The notes: a model not told the origin generated them from the letters alone. A DNA stretch of 64,000 nucleotides from Dryocola clanedunensis subsp. sulfonylureivorans (GCF_016756775.1 NZ_JAERMU010000004.1:62001-126000), one strand, 5' to 3'. Positions 44,098-55,063 are shown, counted from the stretch's first letter. Made by a program: numbers and translations.

Positions 44098-45801
44098 ATG
44101 CGATTACTTAATCGACTTAATCAGTTCCAGCGCCTGTGGCAACCCTCAGAAGGTGAGCCCGTGCAGGCAACCATAGCAGAACTTGCTGGCCGCTGTTTTT
44201 GCAGTGAGCGTCACGTCCGCACGCTGCTGAATCATCTGCAGGATGCAGGCTGGCTAACCTGGCGGGCGCGGTCCGGGCGCGGCAAGCGGGGAGAGCTGAC
44301 TTTCCTGGTTACGCCAGAAAGCCTGCGATCCAGCATGATGGAAGAGGTGCTGCATAAAGGGCAGCACCAGAACGCGCTCGATCTGGCGCAGATCGCCCCG
44401 GAACAGCTTCGCCACCTGCTTCAGCCGTTTCTGGGCGGCCAGTGGCAAAACGACACCCCTACATTGCGTATTCCGTACTATCGTCCCCTCGAACCCCTGC
44501 AGCCGGGCTTTATGCCGGGGCGCGCAGAACAGCACCTGGCCGGGCAGGTTTTTTCCGGTCTCACCCGCTTTGTTACCCACAGCACCCTGCCCCAGCCCGA
44601 TCTTGCTCATCACTGGCAGGTTTCCGACGACGGCCTGAGCTGGCATTTCTTTATTCGGTCGACGCTGCACTGGCACAGCGGCGAGGCGGTAGAAACCTCG
44701 CAGCTGCAGCAGCGCCTGCTGATGCTGTTAACCCTGCCCGCCATGCGCCGCCTGTTTATCAGCGTTAAGACGATTGAGCAGCCCCACGCGCAGTGTCTGC
44801 AGTTTGTGCTGCATCGTCCGGATTACTGGCTGCCGTGGCGGCTGGCGAGCTACTGCAGCCGCCTCTCCCATCCCGACGACGCCCAGCTGGGCTGCGGCGC
44901 GTTCCGCATTGCTAGCTTTCAGGAGAATCTCGTACGCATTGAAAGCCACGAGAGTTATCACCTGAGCCACCCGCTGCTGAAGGCGATTGAATACTGGATC
45001 ACGCCCGCGCTTTTTGACACGGCGCTGGGAACAAGCTGTCGCCATCCGGTGCAGATCGCCATTGGCCAGCAGGACGATCTGGTTCACCTGCGCCCGGTCA
45101 GCAACAGCATCAGCCTGGGGTTTTGCTATCTGGCCATCAAGCAGAACGGCAGCCTGACCCCGCAGCAGGCGAGAATGCTGATGCAGATTGTGCGCAAGCA
45201 CGAGGTGATTGCCACGCTGCCGGTGGAAGAGTCTTTGATCACCCCAAGCACCGAGATGATCCCCGGCTGGACCATCCCGGAATGGCAAACCCTCGAAAAC
45301 GTAGCGCTGCCGCCGAAGCTGACGCTGCTCTACCATCTGCCGGTGGAGCTGCACGCCATGGCACGGCAGATAAAACAGCATCTGGCGGCGCTCGGCTGCG
45401 AACTGACGCTGATTTTCCACGATGCCAAAAACTGGGCAGACTGCGCGGCGCTGGATGATGCGGATATTCTGATGGGCGACAGGCTGATTGGCGAAGCGCC
45501 GGAATACACCCTCGAACAGTGGCTACGCAGCGATATTCTCTGGCCGCGCCTGCTGTCCGGGGCGCAGTATGCGCGACTTCAGGCTACGCTTGACGCGGTG
45601 CAGATCCATCCCGATAACGCGACGCGCTATGCCGGCCTGAAAGATGTCTTCAGCTCGCTGATGAAAGAGGCGATCGTGACGCCGCTGTTTAACTACCGCT
45701 ACCAGATAAGCGCCCCGCCCGGGGTTAACGGCATTGAACTTAACGCATGGGGTTGGTTCGATTTTACTCAAGCCTGGCTCCCCCCGCCTTCGATTAGCTG
45801 A
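44098..45801 (+). CDS. ybaE: SgrR-family protein YbaE
   Basis: The 567-residue protein (E. coli YbaE: 566) has an N-terminal winged helix (ELAGRCFCSERHVRTLLNHL, GWLTWRARSGRGKRGEL). A solute-binding-like domain of the SgrR type follows (HHWQVSDDGLSWHFFI, RSTLHWHSGEAV). SgrR activates the sgrS small RNA under glucose-phosphate stress; the targets of YbaE are not known. It lies between cof and queC as in E. coli. Confidence 0.94.
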   Translation: MRLLNRLNQFQRLWQPSEGEPVQATIAELAGRCFCSERHVRTLLNHLQDAGWLTWRARSGRGKRGELTFLVTPESLRSSMMEEVLHKGQHQNALDLAQIAPEQLRHLLQPFLGGQWQNDTPTLRIPYYRPLEPLQPGFMPGRAEQHLAGQVFSGLTRFVTHSTLPQPDLAHHWQVSDDGLSWHFFIRSTLHWHSGEAVETSQLQQRLLMLLTLPAMRRLFISVKTIEQPHAQCLQFVLHRPDYWLPWRLASYCSRLSHPDDAQLGCGAFRIASFQENLVRIESHESYHLSHPLLKAIEYWITPALFDTALGTSCRHPVQIAIGQQDDLVHLRPVSNSISLGFCYLAIKQNGSLTPQQARMLMQIVRKHEVIATLPVEESLITPSTEMIPGWTIPEWQTLENVALPPKLTLLYHLPVELHAMARQIKQHLAALGCELTLIFHDAKNWADCAALDDADILMGDRLIGEAPEYTLEQWLRSDILWPRLLSGAQYARLQATLDAVQIHPDNATRYAGLKDVFSSLMKEAIVTPLFNYRYQISAPPGVNGIELNAWGWFDFTQAWLPPPSIS

Positions 45802-45888
45802 CGCATCAGCAAAGAAACTGGTTAGCCACGTTTCAGGGCGTTACCATAGGCGAAACGTAACATTCATTTGGTCATTACAGGATTAGTC

Positions 45889-46584
45889 ATGAAACGTGCA
45901 GTTGTCGTTTTCAGCGGTGGACAAGACTCCACAACCTGCCTGATTCAGGCGCTACAGCAGTATGATGAAGTTCACTGTGTGACGTTCGACTACGGTCAGC
46001 GCCACCGCGCAGAGATCGACGTCGCGCGTGAACTGGCGCTGAAATTAGGTGCCCGCGCGCATAAGGTGCTGGACGTGACGCTTCTGAATGAGCTGGCCGT
46101 CAGCAGCCTGACGCGCGACAGCATTCCCGTACCCCATTACGACCCGTCGGAAAACGGCATTCCCAGCACCTTCGTGCCGGGCCGCAATATTCTGTTTCTG
46201 ACCCTGACGGCAATTTATGCGTATCAGGTAGAAGCTGAGGCGGTGATTACCGGCGTATGCGAGACCGATTTCTCCGGCTACCCGGACTGCCGCGATGAAT
46301 TTGTTAAAGCGCTGAACCATGCGGTCAGCCTGGGCATGGCCCGCGATATCCGGTTTGAAACGCCGCTGATGTGGCTGGATAAAGCGGAGACCTGGGCGCT
46401 GGCGGACTACTGGCAGCAGCTGGACCTGGTACGCCAGGAGACCCTGACCTGCTACAACGGTATCAAGGGCGACGGCTGCGGAGAATGCGCCGCCTGCCAC
46501 CTGCGCGCCAACGGCCTGAATCATTACCTGGCGGATAAGCCGATGGTGATGGCCGCCATGAAAAAGAAAACTGGTTTGCAATAA
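45889..46584 (+). CDS. queC: 7-cyano-7-deazaguanine synthase QueC
   Basis: QueC converts 7-carboxy-7-deazaguanine, ammonia and ATP to preQ0 in queuosine biosynthesis. The 231-residue product starts [20 protein letters not shown], with the PP-loop SGGQDSTT at residues 9-16. The C-terminal zinc site is in [26 protein letters not shown] near residue 84 is also conserved. ATG 45889 matches E. coli; the frame is open seven codons upstream. fadM converges from the right. Confidence 0.97.
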   Translation: MKRAVVVFSGGQDSTTCLIQALQQYDEVHCVTFDYGQRHRAEIDVARELALKLGARAHKVLDVTLLNELAVSSLTRDSIPVPHYDPSENGIPSTFVPGRNILFLTLTAIYAYQVEAEAVITGVCETDFSGYPDCRDEFVKALNHAVSLGMARDIRFETPLMWLDKAETWALADYWQQLDLVRQETLTCYNGIKGDGCGECAACHLRANGLNHYLADKPMVMAAMKKKTGLQ

Positions 46585-46619
46585 CCTTCCCGGGCGTGGT
46601 GCTCGCCACGCCCTGCCGG

Positions 46620-47018
46620 TCACTCCATCATCTGCTCAAGCTTTTCGCGTAGTTCACCTTCAATGGGCAGCGACTTCTGCGTTTTCAGATCGATGCAGAC
46701 AAAGGTCAGCAGCGCGTCGGCCACGGCCTGGCCTTCTGGCTCCAGAGTCACGATCTGGCTCAGCACGCCGCTTTTGCCGTTTAGCTGCTGCAGGCTGCTG
46801 GTAATGGTCAGCACGTCCCCCAGCACCGCCGGACGGCGGTAGCTGATATTAATATTCACCACGATAAAGGCGATGTTGCGTTCGTTCATCCACTGAAAGC
46901 CCGCCGTGCTCTCCAGCCCTTCCCAGCGAGCCTCTTCCAGAAATTCCAGGTAGCGGGCGTTGTTCACATGCTGATAGACATCCATGTGATAACCACGAAC
47001 TTTGATTTGTGTCTGCAT
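46620..47018 (-). CDS. fadM: Long-chain acyl-CoA thioesterase FadM
   Basis: The 132-residue hotdog-fold thioesterase (same length as E. coli FadM/YbaW) begins MQTQIKVRGYHMDVYQHVNN. The family motif DVYQHVNNARYLEFLEEARW carries the catalytic Asp near residue 12. It hydrolyses long-chain, notably 3,5-tetradecadienoyl, acyl-CoA during oleate degradation. ATG 47018 matches the family; an open 18-codon extension does not. A FadR box upstream fits fatty-acid induction. Confidence 0.95.
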   Translation of the reverse strand: MQTQIKVRGYHMDVYQHVNNARYLEFLEEARWEGLESTAGFQWMNERNIAFIVVNINISYRRPAVLGDVLTITSSLQQLNGKSGVLSQIVTLEPEGQAVADALLTFVCIDLKTQKSLPIEGELREKLEQMME

Positions 47019-47070
47019 AGCGCGATGACCTTTTATTTTTAATAAGCAGGTAAGATAGCCAGGCCACACC

Positions 47071-47087
47071 AACTGGTATGACCTGTT
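47071..47087. promoter_or_regulatory. FadR operator of fadM
   Basis: AACTGGTATGACCTGTT matches the FadR palindrome (AACTGGTC-N-GACCTGTT type) and lies 53-69 bp before the fadM start, where it can act as a repressor site. Confidence 0.8.
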
Positions 47088-47137
47088 ATTTAGCGTAGCA
47101 AAGTTTTCTGACTACGCGAGCCTGCACGCACTATCTA

Positions 47138-47518
47138 TTAAAGTTTTATGCGCCCGCGGTTACGCTCCACCAGCGCGCTGCCAATCCCCGGCACCTCCTG
47201 TAGCTGGTCAGCCTCTTTGAAAGGGCCGTACTCTTCACGGTAGCTGACTATCGCCTGTGCTTTTTTCAGCCCCACGCCGTTCAGCGCCTGAGCAAGTTGT
47301 TCCGCGCTGGCAGTGTTGATACTCACTACTCCGTCATCCGGATCGACGGCTTTTGCTTCGCTCACTTTGTCTGAGGGCGATTTTGGGCCGATCTTTTCCG
47401 CCGCAGGAGATGTCTGCGCCACGGGGGTTGCTTTGGCAGGGGCCGCATGGGCGGGAGTACAGGCACCAGCACCAGCCAGAACCAGGGTAAGACACAACGC
47501 TTTCACTGCTGTTTTCAT
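47138..47518 (-). CDS. ybaV: ComEA-like helix-hairpin-helix protein YbaV
   Basis: The 126-residue exported protein has a signal sequence (MKTAVKALCLTLVLAGAGAC, possibly a lipobox) and a Pro/Ala-rich linker. A C-terminal pair of HhH motifs follows: INTASAEQLAQALNGVGLKK and LQEVPGIGSALVERNRGRI. It resembles ComEA, the DNA receptor of natural transformation; in enterics its role is unproven. Length and place beside ppiD match E. coli YbaV. Confidence 0.93.
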   Translation of the reverse strand: MKTAVKALCLTLVLAGAGACTPAHAAPAKATPVAQTSPAAEKIGPKSPSDKVSEAKAVDPDDGVVSINTASAEQLAQALNGVGLKKAQAIVSYREEYGPFKEADQLQEVPGIGSALVERNRGRIKL

Positions 47519-47600
47519 GCTATTTCCTCCATGTGTTTGATAGCGATGCCACCTTAACCGGAGAAAAAAATCACAACAATTAGCGAAAGTTAAATGTGGA

Positions 47601-47622
47601 AAAGGCCGCGAAAGCGGCCTTT
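47601..47622 (-). terminator. Hairpin after ppiD
   Basis: AAAGGCCGC-GAAA-GCGGCCTTT lies 44 bp beyond the ppiD stop, with a short T-run on the minus-strand side. Confidence 0.75.
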
Positions 47623-47666
47623 GATTTTTGCATTCTGTTGCAGTTTTCTGCGAGAAACGCCGAAGA

Positions 47667-49541
47667 TTATTGCTGCTGGTCGACCACGTCGCCCATCTTG
47701 ATCTTCGCTTCTTTACGCAGGTTGGTCATCAGCGCTTCAAAAGCAATCTGAGCGTTGTTCTGAGTGATCCCCTGCACCATCGCTTTTTTCTGCTCGGCAG
47801 GCATGGTGCCCGCTTTCACTTCATCCAGCGCCAGCAGAACCACGTTGCCCTGCATGTCGTTCGCCACACCGTAGCTTGGTTTGTCTTTTGCCGGCAGCGG
47901 TAAGGTGAAGGCAGCCTGACTCACAGGATCCTGGCCGGTACGGGCCAGGGTTTTCGCCTCGCCGAAGCTCAGACCTGCCGCTTTCAGTTCGTCCTGACCT
48001 TTACCCTGTTTAAGCGCAGTGAGCAGTTTGTTTGCGTCAAGCTTAGCCTGCTGTTCCGCTTTCTGGCGTTTAACCTGAGCGATAACCTGGTCACGAACTT
48101 CAGCCAGTGGTTTAATCGCTTCCGGCTTATGTTCGGTGACACGCAAAACAAATGCACGGTCGCCGTCAACGGTAATGATGTCGGAGTTGCTGCCTGGCGT
48201 GCCATTCTGACCGACCAGACCACCGTTGAAGATAGCTTCCGATACAGGCTTGAAGTTCAGCTCGGCTGGCAAGTTGTCGTGGCCAAACCAGCCCGTTTCA
48301 ACCGCTTTAACACCCGCAACCTGCTCAGCACCAGCCAGAGATTCGTTGTCGTTGCTTGCCGCATCGCTCACTTTCTGCTGCAGCGCGTAGTAAGCATCCA
48401 GCGCTTTCTCTTGTTTCACTTTATCCGCAATGGCGTCGTGCACTTCGGTAAGCGGCTTGGTTTTCGCCGGCTGGACGTCGTCCAGGCGAACGACCAGGAA
48501 GCCGACTGAAGATTTGATCACGCCAGACAGCTGGCCTTTGTCTTTCAGACCAGCATTTTTCAGCTCGTCAGGCGTGGTGCCCGGCTCCAGCCAGCCCATA
48601 TCACCGCCGTTGCGGGCAGAGATAATGTCTGCTGATTTCGCTTTCGCCAGTGCTGCAAAATCACCGCCTTTGTTCAGCTCATCCAGCACGGCTTTCGCTT
48701 CCGCTTCTGTCTTAGTCTGAATCACGCTGTAGCGATTACGCTGCGGCTGGGTATATTCGTCCTGGTGCTGATCGTAGTAAGCCTGCACTTCCTCATCTTT
48801 TACGGTTTGCGGCATAGATGCAGCATCCAGCTTGATGTAGCTCACTTTGAATTGCTCAGGCGCCATATAGCGGTTTTTGTTTTGCTCGTAGCTGGCGCTG
48901 ATTTCCTGATCGGAAGCCGTTTGTTTTGCCGTCAGAGCAGCCACATCAATGGTCGCTTCACGCACCAGACGCTCCTGTGACACCAGGGCTGCCAGCTCGT
49001 CGGTTTCCCCATTGAGCATGAAGTCGGTTCCCACCAGCGCATTGATCAGCTGCTGAGTGGTCAGCTGGTTACGCAGCGCCTGTGCGTACTGATCGGCTGA
49101 CATCCCCATATTGCTGATAATGGCGTTATAGCGGGCGTTGTCGAACTTACCGTTGCTCTGGAAAGCAGACTCTTTAAAGATAGCCTGCTTGATTTGTTCA
49201 TCGCTGATACCAAGGCCAAGATGTCTGGCGTACTGGTCCATCAACGCTTCATCGATCATGCGGGAGAGCACCTGCTGGCGCATCTGCTTCATGTAGCCTT
49301 CGCTGGAGGCCAGCTCAGAGAACTGATCACCTAATTGCTGCTGCTGGCGGTTACGCTCGCTGGCTACTGCGTTCTCGAACTGCCCACGACCAATCTCCTG
49401 GCCATTAACTTTTGCGGCATAATTGGCATTACCGCCAATCAGGTAGTTACCCACGCCAGTCAAAATGAATGACACGATAATCAGACCCAGAATGATCTTG
49501 AGCACGACGTGGTTTGCCGCCGCGCGTAAATTGTCCATCAT
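47667..49541 (-). CDS. ppiD: Periplasmic folding chaperone PpiD
   Basis: The 624-residue protein (E. coli: 623) has one N-terminal membrane anchor (about residues 14-34, VLKIILGLIIVSFILTGVG). SurA-like chaperone regions flank a parvulin domain at about 266-360 (YSVIQTKTEAEAKAVLDELN, RNGGDMGWLEPGT). It associates with SecYEG/YfgM and helps outer-membrane and periplasmic proteins leave the translocon; its isomerase activity is weak or absent. ppiD ends the lon-hupB-ppiD block but has its own gap upstream of 225 bp. Confidence 0.97.
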   Translation of the reverse strand: MMDNLRAAANHVVLKIILGLIIVSFILTGVGNYLIGGNANYAAKVNGQEIGRGQFENAVASERNRQQQQLGDQFSELASSEGYMKQMRQQVLSRMIDEALMDQYARHLGLGISDEQIKQAIFKESAFQSNGKFDNARYNAIISNMGMSADQYAQALRNQLTTQQLINALVGTDFMLNGETDELAALVSQERLVREATIDVAALTAKQTASDQEISASYEQNKNRYMAPEQFKVSYIKLDAASMPQTVKDEEVQAYYDQHQDEYTQPQRNRYSVIQTKTEAEAKAVLDELNKGGDFAALAKAKSADIISARNGGDMGWLEPGTTPDELKNAGLKDKGQLSGVIKSSVGFLVVRLDDVQPAKTKPLTEVHDAIADKVKQEKALDAYYALQQKVSDAASNDNESLAGAEQVAGVKAVETGWFGHDNLPAELNFKPVSEAIFNGGLVGQNGTPGSNSDIITVDGDRAFVLRVTEHKPEAIKPLAEVRDQVIAQVKRQKAEQQAKLDANKLLTALKQGKGQDELKAAGLSFGEAKTLARTGQDPVSQAAFTLPLPAKDKPSYGVANDMQGNVVLLALDEVKAGTMPAEQKKAMVQGITQNNAQIAFEALMTNLRKEAKIKMGDVVDQQQ

Positions 49542-49707
49542 GGTGATACAACACTCCGCTGTAGTGTAATAGGTAAACCCTGCGCAGATGCCAGTGCATC
49601 CTTTCGAACGCGCCGAGCTCTGCCGCTGCGCACAAGAGGGCTATTGTGACAAGAAACCCGCTCCAAATCATCATGCAAGCGCAAAATAAGACGGCTAAAA
49701 CAAAAAA

Positions 49708-49727
49708 GGCACATCTGATGATGCGCC
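49708..49727 (-). terminator. hupB terminator
   Basis: GGCGCATC/GATGTGCC (minus strand) with one G-T pair and a T6 run lies 41-60 bp after the hupB stop. Confidence 0.8.
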
Positions 49728-49767
49728 CCTGACAAAGCTTTACGGCTAAGTTAACAGATAATCGAAC

Positions 49768-50040
49768 TTAGTTTACCGCGTCTTTCAGCGCTTTACCCGC
49801 ACGGAACCCTGGGACTTTCGCTGCAGCAATGGTGATCTCTTTACCGGTCTGAGGGTTACGGCCTGTACGGGCAGCACGCTCTTTAACCGCGAAAGTACCA
49901 AAGCCAACCAGTGCTACGTCTTCTCCGGACTGCAGAGTTTCGGTAACAGAGGCAATAACAGCATCTAACGCACGTCCAGCCGCAGCTTTAGAAATATCAG
50001 CACCTGCGGCAATTTTGTCTATCAGTTGAGATTTATTCAC
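49768..50040 (-). CDS. hupB: HU beta subunit
   Basis: The 90-residue HU-beta matches E. coli over its length: [20 protein letters not shown] and the DNA-arm signature [20 protein letters not shown]. It starts at GTG 50040 behind AGAGGAAGAG; the upstream open frame is not conserved. HU bends DNA without strong sequence preference and shapes the nucleoid, as HU-alpha/beta dimers. It follows lon after a terminator, so it has its own promoters in the 200-bp gap. Confidence 0.98.
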   Translation of the reverse strand: MNKSQLIDKIAAGADISKAAAGRALDAVIASVTETLQSGEDVALVGFGTFAVKERAARTGRNPQTGKEITIAAAKVPGFRAGKALKDAVN

Positions 50041-50181
50041 TCTTCTCTTCCTCTCGTTATTATTTATATCGTACCCATACCCATCAAAGCACGACCGCGC
50101 AGCAGTTATATCAGGCCTGCCATGCCCGCACAACATCCGTTATGCGAGGCTGACTTAGCCAGCAGTCTAACTTAGCGATAC

Positions 50182-50217
50182 AAAAAAAAGCTGGCAAGTG
50201 AGAATTCACTTACCAGC
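50182..50217 (-). terminator. lon terminator
   Basis: GCTGGCAAGTGA/TCACTTACCAGC at 50190-50217 is followed on the minus strand by T8 (50189-50182). Confidence 0.92.
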
Positions 50218-50250
50218 CCTGTTTTTCTTAACTGTATTTGCGTCAGGTCA

Positions 50251-52605
50251 CTATTTTGCGGTTACAACCTGCATGCCGTAGGGCTCATTCTGCAAAGCAA
50301 GAGCCAGAACTTCCTCAATACGCTTAACAGGATGAATATCCAGATCGGCAATCACGTTGTCCGGAATCTCTTCCAGATCGCGTTTATTTTCGTCCGGAAT
50401 CAGGACCGTTTTAATGCCACCACGGTGAGCAGCCAACAGTTTTTCTTTCAAACCACCGATTGGCAACACCTGCCCACGCAGCGTGATTTCACCGGTCATC
50501 GCGACATCTGCGCGCACCGGATTACCTGTCAGGCAGGAAACCAACGCTGTACACATGGCGATACCCGCGCTTGGGCCGTCTTTCGGCGTTGCGCCTTCTG
50601 GTACGTGAACGTGAATATCACGTTTTTCATAGAAGTCGCCGTTGATGCCCAGTTTTTCTGCCCGCGCACGAACAACGGTCAGCGCAGCCTGGATAGATTC
50701 CTGCATAACCTCACCGAGTGAACCGGTATAAGTCAGCTTGCCTTTACCCGGCACGCAGGCGGTTTCGATAGTCAGCAAATCGCCGCCCACTTCCGTCCAC
50801 GCAAGACCAGTGACCTGGCCGACACGGTTTTCGCTATCTGCACGACCATAGTCGAAGCGCTGTACCCCAAGGAAATCCTTCAGGTTATCGCCGTTAATGG
50901 TGATGTGCTTCAGCGTTTTATCCAGCAGCAGCTGTTTCACGGCTTTGCGGCACAGCTTGGAGATTTCACGTTCCAGGCTACGCACGCCCGCTTCACGGGT
51001 GTAATAACGGATAATGCCGGAGATCGCGCTGTCTTCTACTGTCAGCTCGCCTTTTTTCAGGGCGTTACGTTCAATCTGCTTCGGCAGCAGGTGCTGTTTA
51101 GCGATGTTCAGCTTTTCGTCTTCGGTATAGCCGGACAGACGAATCACTTCCATACGGTCCAGCAATGGCGCCGGAATGTTCATGGAGTTCGAGGTCGCAA
51201 CAAACATCACGTCGCTGAGATCGTAATCCACTTCCAGGTAGTGATCGTTAAAGGCCACGTTCTGTTCTGGATCAAGCACTTCCAGCAGAGCCGATGCAGG
51301 ATCGCCACGCATGTCGGAAGACATTTTGTCGATCTCATCAAGCAGGAACAGTGGGTTTTTAACGCCAACTTTCGCCATTTTCTGAATCAGCTTGCCCGGC
51401 ATCGAACCGATATAGGTACGACGGTGGCCGCGAATTTCAGCTTCATCGCGCACGCCGCCAAGCGCCATACGGATGTATTTGCGTCCGGTCGCTCTCGCGA
51501 TGGACTGGCCCAGAGAAGTTTTACCCACCCCAGGAGGCCCAACCAGGCACAGGATTGGCCCTTTGAGCTTGTTGACGCGGCTCTGCACTGCGAGGTACTC
51601 AAGGATACGATCTTTGACGCGTTCCAGACCGTAGTGGTCGGTATCAAGAACTTCCTGAGCCTGACGCAGGTCTTTTTTGACCTTGCTGCGTGCGTTCCAC
51701 GGTACCTGCACCATCCAGTCGATGTAGCCACGCACTACGGTTGCTTCCGCAGACATTGGCGACATCATTTTCAGCTTTTGCAGTTCCGCTTCGGTTTTTT
51801 CGCGCGCTTCTTTCGGCATTTTAGCCGCATCGATTTTGCGTTTCAGCGCTTCGTTTTCGTCCGGCGTATCGTCCATTTCGCCAAGTTCTTTCTGAATAGC
51901 TTTCATTTGCTCGTTCAGATAGTACTCGCGCTGGCTCTTTTCCATCTGCTTTTTAACGCGGTTGCGAATGCGTTTCTCAACCTGCAGCAGATCGATTTCG
52001 GACTCCATCATCGCCATCAGATATTCAAGACGTTCGTTAATATCGGACATCTCGAGTACAGACTGTTTATCCGCCAGTTTCAACGGCATATGCGCGGCAA
52101 TGGTATCAGCCAGACGTGCTGGATCATCGATGCTGTTCAGCGATGTAAGCACTTCCGGCGGGATTTTTTTGTTCAGTTTGATGTAGCCTTCAAACTGATT
52201 AATCGCTGTGCGTACCAGGACTTCCTGCTCACGCTCTTCTATAGCCGGTGAGTCGAGGTATTCCGCCTGGGAAGTAAAATGATCGCCGTTGTCAGAAAGC
52301 GTGGTAATACGCGCGCGCTGTAAACCTTCCACCAGCACTTTAACGGTGCCGTCGGGCAGCTTCAGCATCTGCAAAATAGACGCAACGGTCCCCACCGAGA
52401 ACAGGTCGTTTACACCCGGCTCATCCGTGGAAGCCTCTTTTTGCGCCACCAGCATGATTTTTTTATCGTTGTCCATGGCCGCTTCCAGGCAGCGAATAGA
52501 CTTTTCACGCCCAACAAACAGTGGAATGACCATGTGCGGATAAACCACCACATCGCGCAAAGGCAATACGGGGATTTCAATGCGTTCAGAACGCTCAGGA
52601 TTCAT
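50251..52605 (-). CDS. lon: Lon ATP-dependent protease
   Basis: The 784-residue AAA+ serine protease has the same length as E. coli Lon. The N-terminal substrate domain begins [20 protein letters not shown]. Walker A is GPPGVGKTS near residue 356 and Walker B is FLLDEIDK. The catalytic Ser679 lies in [11 protein letters not shown] and the dyad lysine in the [10 protein letters not shown] region. ATG at 52605 has AGAGAG before it. Lon degrades misfolded proteins and regulators such as SulA and RcsA. A heat-shock promoter lies upstream. Confidence 0.99.
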   Translation of the reverse strand: MNPERSERIEIPVLPLRDVVVYPHMVIPLFVGREKSIRCLEAAMDNDKKIMLVAQKEASTDEPGVNDLFSVGTVASILQMLKLPDGTVKVLVEGLQRARITTLSDNGDHFTSQAEYLDSPAIEEREQEVLVRTAINQFEGYIKLNKKIPPEVLTSLNSIDDPARLADTIAAHMPLKLADKQSVLEMSDINERLEYLMAMMESEIDLLQVEKRIRNRVKKQMEKSQREYYLNEQMKAIQKELGEMDDTPDENEALKRKIDAAKMPKEAREKTEAELQKLKMMSPMSAEATVVRGYIDWMVQVPWNARSKVKKDLRQAQEVLDTDHYGLERVKDRILEYLAVQSRVNKLKGPILCLVGPPGVGKTSLGQSIARATGRKYIRMALGGVRDEAEIRGHRRTYIGSMPGKLIQKMAKVGVKNPLFLLDEIDKMSSDMRGDPASALLEVLDPEQNVAFNDHYLEVDYDLSDVMFVATSNSMNIPAPLLDRMEVIRLSGYTEDEKLNIAKQHLLPKQIERNALKKGELTVEDSAISGIIRYYTREAGVRSLEREISKLCRKAVKQLLLDKTLKHITINGDNLKDFLGVQRFDYGRADSENRVGQVTGLAWTEVGGDLLTIETACVPGKGKLTYTGSLGEVMQESIQAALTVVRARAEKLGINGDFYEKRDIHVHVPEGATPKDGPSAGIAMCTALVSCLTGNPVRADVAMTGEITLRGQVLPIGGLKEKLLAAHRGGIKTVLIPDENKRDLEEIPDNVIADLDIHPVKRIEEVLALALQNEPYGMQVVTAK

Positions 52606-52687
52606 AGAGCTCTCTCTTAGTTTAATTTCCGCCAGGTGATGGGGCGATGCCTCCGCTCTTATGGCATCGACCTGCAAGTAAGTCAGT

Positions 52688-52716
52688 ATATGGGGATGTT
52701 TCCCGGGCATTCAATG
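52688..52716 (-). promoter_or_regulatory. Sigma-32 heat-shock promoter of lon
   Basis: On the minus strand CATTGAA (52716-52710) and CCCCATAT (52695-52688) are separated by 14 bp, matching sigma-32 spacing and the E. coli lon promoter layout. Confidence 0.88.
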
Positions 52717-52735
52717 CCGGAATGGCAGGAAAAAT

Positions 52736-52762
52736 AAAAGGGGGATAAAAATCCCCCTTTTT
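52736..52762 (-). terminator. clpX terminator
   Basis: AAAAGGGGGAT-AAAA-ATCCCCCTTTT lies 29 bp after the clpX stop and supplies a T-run on both strands. Confidence 0.9.
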
Positions 52763-52790
52763 ACACTAACCGACTGGTTATTTTGGCGAA

Positions 52791-54065
52791 TTATTCGCCA
52801 GAAGCTTGTTGCGCTTCTGGCTTTCCGTAAATTAACAGCGGCTTGGTCTGGTCGTCGATAACGGCTTCATCGATCACCACTTTTTCGACATCTTCCATTG
52901 AAGGAAGGTCATACATGGTATCGAGCAGCGCCCCTTCAACGATAGAACGCAAACCACGAGCACCGGTTTTACGCGCCATCGCTTTCCTGGCGATTGCGTC
53001 CAGCGCTTCGTCGCGGAACTCCAGATCCACACCTTCGAGATTGAACAGCGCCTGATACTGCTTGGTCAGGGCGTTTTTCGGCTCTTTCAGGATTTGGATC
53101 AGGGCTTCTTCGCTCAGCTCGCTCAGGGTCGCAACCACCGGCAGACGACCGATGAACTCAGGGATCAGACCAAATTTGATCAGATCTTCTGGTTCCACCT
53201 GGCCCAGCAGCTGGCCTTCGCTGGCTTTTTCAGACTTGCCTTTCACCGTTGCGCCAAAGCCAATCCCCGAACCGGTTTCAACGCGGTTAGCGATAACTTT
53301 GTCGAGACCGGCAAATGCGCCACCGCAGATGAAGAGGATCTTAGATGTATCAACCTGCAGGAACTCTTGCTGCGGATGTTTACGTCCGCCCTGTGGTGGA
53401 ACCGCGGCCACGGTACCTTCGATCAATTTCAGCAACGCCTGCTGCACGCCTTCACCGGAGACATCACGAGTGATGGACGGGTTGTCAGATTTGCGGGAGA
53501 TTTTGTCGATCTCATCGATATAAACGATACCACGCTGTGCTTTCTGCACGTCGTAGTCGCATTTCTGCAGCAGTTTTTGAATGATGTTTTCCACATCTTC
53601 ACCCACATAGCCCGCTTCGGTCAGCGTCGTGGCATCTGCCATGGTGAATGGAACATCAAGCAAACGTGCCAGGGTTTCTGCCAGCAGGGTTTTACCGCTA
53701 CCGGTCGGCCCGATGAGCAGGATGTTACTTTTGCCCAGTTCGATACCGTTGGTGCTGTCACCGTTGCGCAGACGTTTGTAGTGGTTGTACACCGCCACCG
53801 CCAGGACTTTCTTAGCCTGTTCCTGACCGATGACATAGTCATCGAGGTGGTGACGAATTTCATGCGGCGTCGGCAGTGCGCTACGTTCGCGATGCGGAGC
53901 CACTTCTTTGATCTCTTCGCGAATGATGTCGTTACACAAATCGACACACTCATCGCAGATATACACTGACGGCCCGGCAATCAGCTTGCGCACTTCATGC
54001 TGGCTTTTGCCGCAAAAAGAGCAGTACAGCAGTTTGCCTGAACCGTCTTTGCGCTTATCTGTCAT
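52791..54065 (-). CDS. clpX: ClpX unfoldase
   Basis: The 424-residue AAA+ unfoldase equals E. coli ClpX. The N-terminal zinc domain has Cys15 and Cys18 in LYCSFCGKS and a second pair in [12 protein letters not shown]. Walker A is [12 protein letters not shown], Walker B is [10 protein letters not shown], the pore loop is AGYVGED, and the ClpP-contact loop is IGFGA. ATG at 54065 matches the family; the open upstream frame does not. It recognises ssrA and other tags and feeds ClpP. It follows clpP by 131 bp, an operon as in E. coli. Confidence 0.98.
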   Translation of the reverse strand: MTDKRKDGSGKLLYCSFCGKSQHEVRKLIAGPSVYICDECVDLCNDIIREEIKEVAPHRERSALPTPHEIRHHLDDYVIGQEQAKKVLAVAVYNHYKRLRNGDSTNGIELGKSNILLIGPTGSGKTLLAETLARLLDVPFTMADATTLTEAGYVGEDVENIIQKLLQKCDYDVQKAQRGIVYIDEIDKISRKSDNPSITRDVSGEGVQQALLKLIEGTVAAVPPQGGRKHPQQEFLQVDTSKILFICGGAFAGLDKVIANRVETGSGIGFGATVKGKSEKASEGQLLGQVEPEDLIKFGLIPEFIGRLPVVATLSELSEEALIQILKEPKNALTKQYQALFNLEGVDLEFRDEALDAIARKAMARKTGARGLRSIVEGALLDTMYDLPSMEDVEKVVIDEAVIDDQTKPLLIYGKPEAQQASGE

Positions 54066-54196
54066 AAAGCAAAACCTCTTATCTGTTTCTTTGCGCCGTT
54101 GCAAACGACGCAAGTGCCATTATTGCGGCACAGCCAATCGTAAGCGCCAGCGGGCCGTTACTACAACTATAGTATAGAGCCCACTGTTTTCGGGCA

Positions 54197-54820
54197 TTAG
54201 TTGCGGTGAGTCAGAATCGAGTCAACTAAGCCATACTCTACCGCTTCGCTGGCAGCGAGGAAACGGTCACGCTCGGTGTCTCTCTCGATTTCTTCCAGAG
54301 ATTTACCGGTGTGTTGCGCCATAAGTTCGTTCATGCGGGCTTTAACTTTCAGAATTTCACGGGCATGGATCTCAATGTCCGTTGCTTGTCCCTGATAGCC
54401 GCCCAGCGGTTGGTGGATCATTACGCGCGAATTCGGCAGACAGAAACGCTTGCCCTTCGCACCAGCAGTCAGCAGGAAAGCCCCCATGGAACAAGCTTGT
54501 CCCATACAGATAGTGCTCACGTCCGGCTTAATAAATTGCATGGTGTCGTAGATAGACATACCCGCCGTAATGACGCCACCCGGTGAGTTAATGTAGAGAT
54601 AGATGTCTTTTTCCGGGTTTTCTGCTTCCAGAAACAGCATCTGCGCCACAATCAGGTTAGCCATATGATCTTCGACCTGTCCGGTCATGAAGATGACACG
54701 TTCCTTGAGCAGACGGGAATAGATATCGTATGAACGCTCACCACGCGATGTTTGTTCAACAACCATCGGCACCAGGGCCATATGGGGTGCTAATTGATCT
54801 CGTTCGCCACTGTATGACAT
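54197..54820 (-). CDS. clpP: ClpP protease subunit
   Basis: The 207-residue serine protease equals E. coli ClpP including its short propeptide. The nucleophile Ser111 is in GQACSMGAF, the catalytic His is in MIHQPLGG, and the Asp is in the ERDTERDRF region. It forms the double-heptamer chamber of ClpXP and ClpAP. ATG 54820 lies close after GAGACGGAAA. It is transcribed from its own heat-shock promoter, upstream of clpX. Confidence 0.99.
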   Translation of the reverse strand: MSYSGERDQLAPHMALVPMVVEQTSRGERSYDIYSRLLKERVIFMTGQVEDHMANLIVAQMLFLEAENPEKDIYLYINSPGGVITAGMSIYDTMQFIKPDVSTICMGQACSMGAFLLTAGAKGKRFCLPNSRVMIHQPLGGYQGQATDIEIHAREILKVKARMNELMAQHTGKSLEEIERDTERDRFLAASEAVEYGLVDSILTHRN

Positions 54821-54962
54821 TTCCGTCTCCTGGAGTAATTAAGCCTTCTAACCTACTGCACTGATTCTACTTGAGACGCGAAAAGAAGACTACGTTCCTT
54901 GCGCCTGTTACCTTTCATGGACGGATTATCAGTCAGGGTCGTATTTTTGGAGCCATGCCCTG

Positions 54963-54992
54963 TTTATGGGGATGGATTCGCCCTGTTTCAAG
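54963..54992 (-). promoter_or_regulatory. Sigma-32 heat-shock promoter of clpP-clpX
   Basis: On the minus strand CTTGAA (54992-54987) and CCCCATAAA (54971-54963) are separated by 15 bp, a near-consensus sigma-32 promoter about 140 bp before clpP. Confidence 0.88.
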
Positions 54993-55063
54993 CATAACAA
55001 CCTTTTCTTGTAACGCTAACCCTGAAACTTCGTTAATTCATCCCAAAAATGCTCTGCAAGAGA

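Noticed and set aside
50905-52251. A 448-codon open frame opposite lon
   Set aside because: It is an antisense shadow of lon. Its composition is Phe/His/Gln-rich, as expected from the reverse of lon codons.
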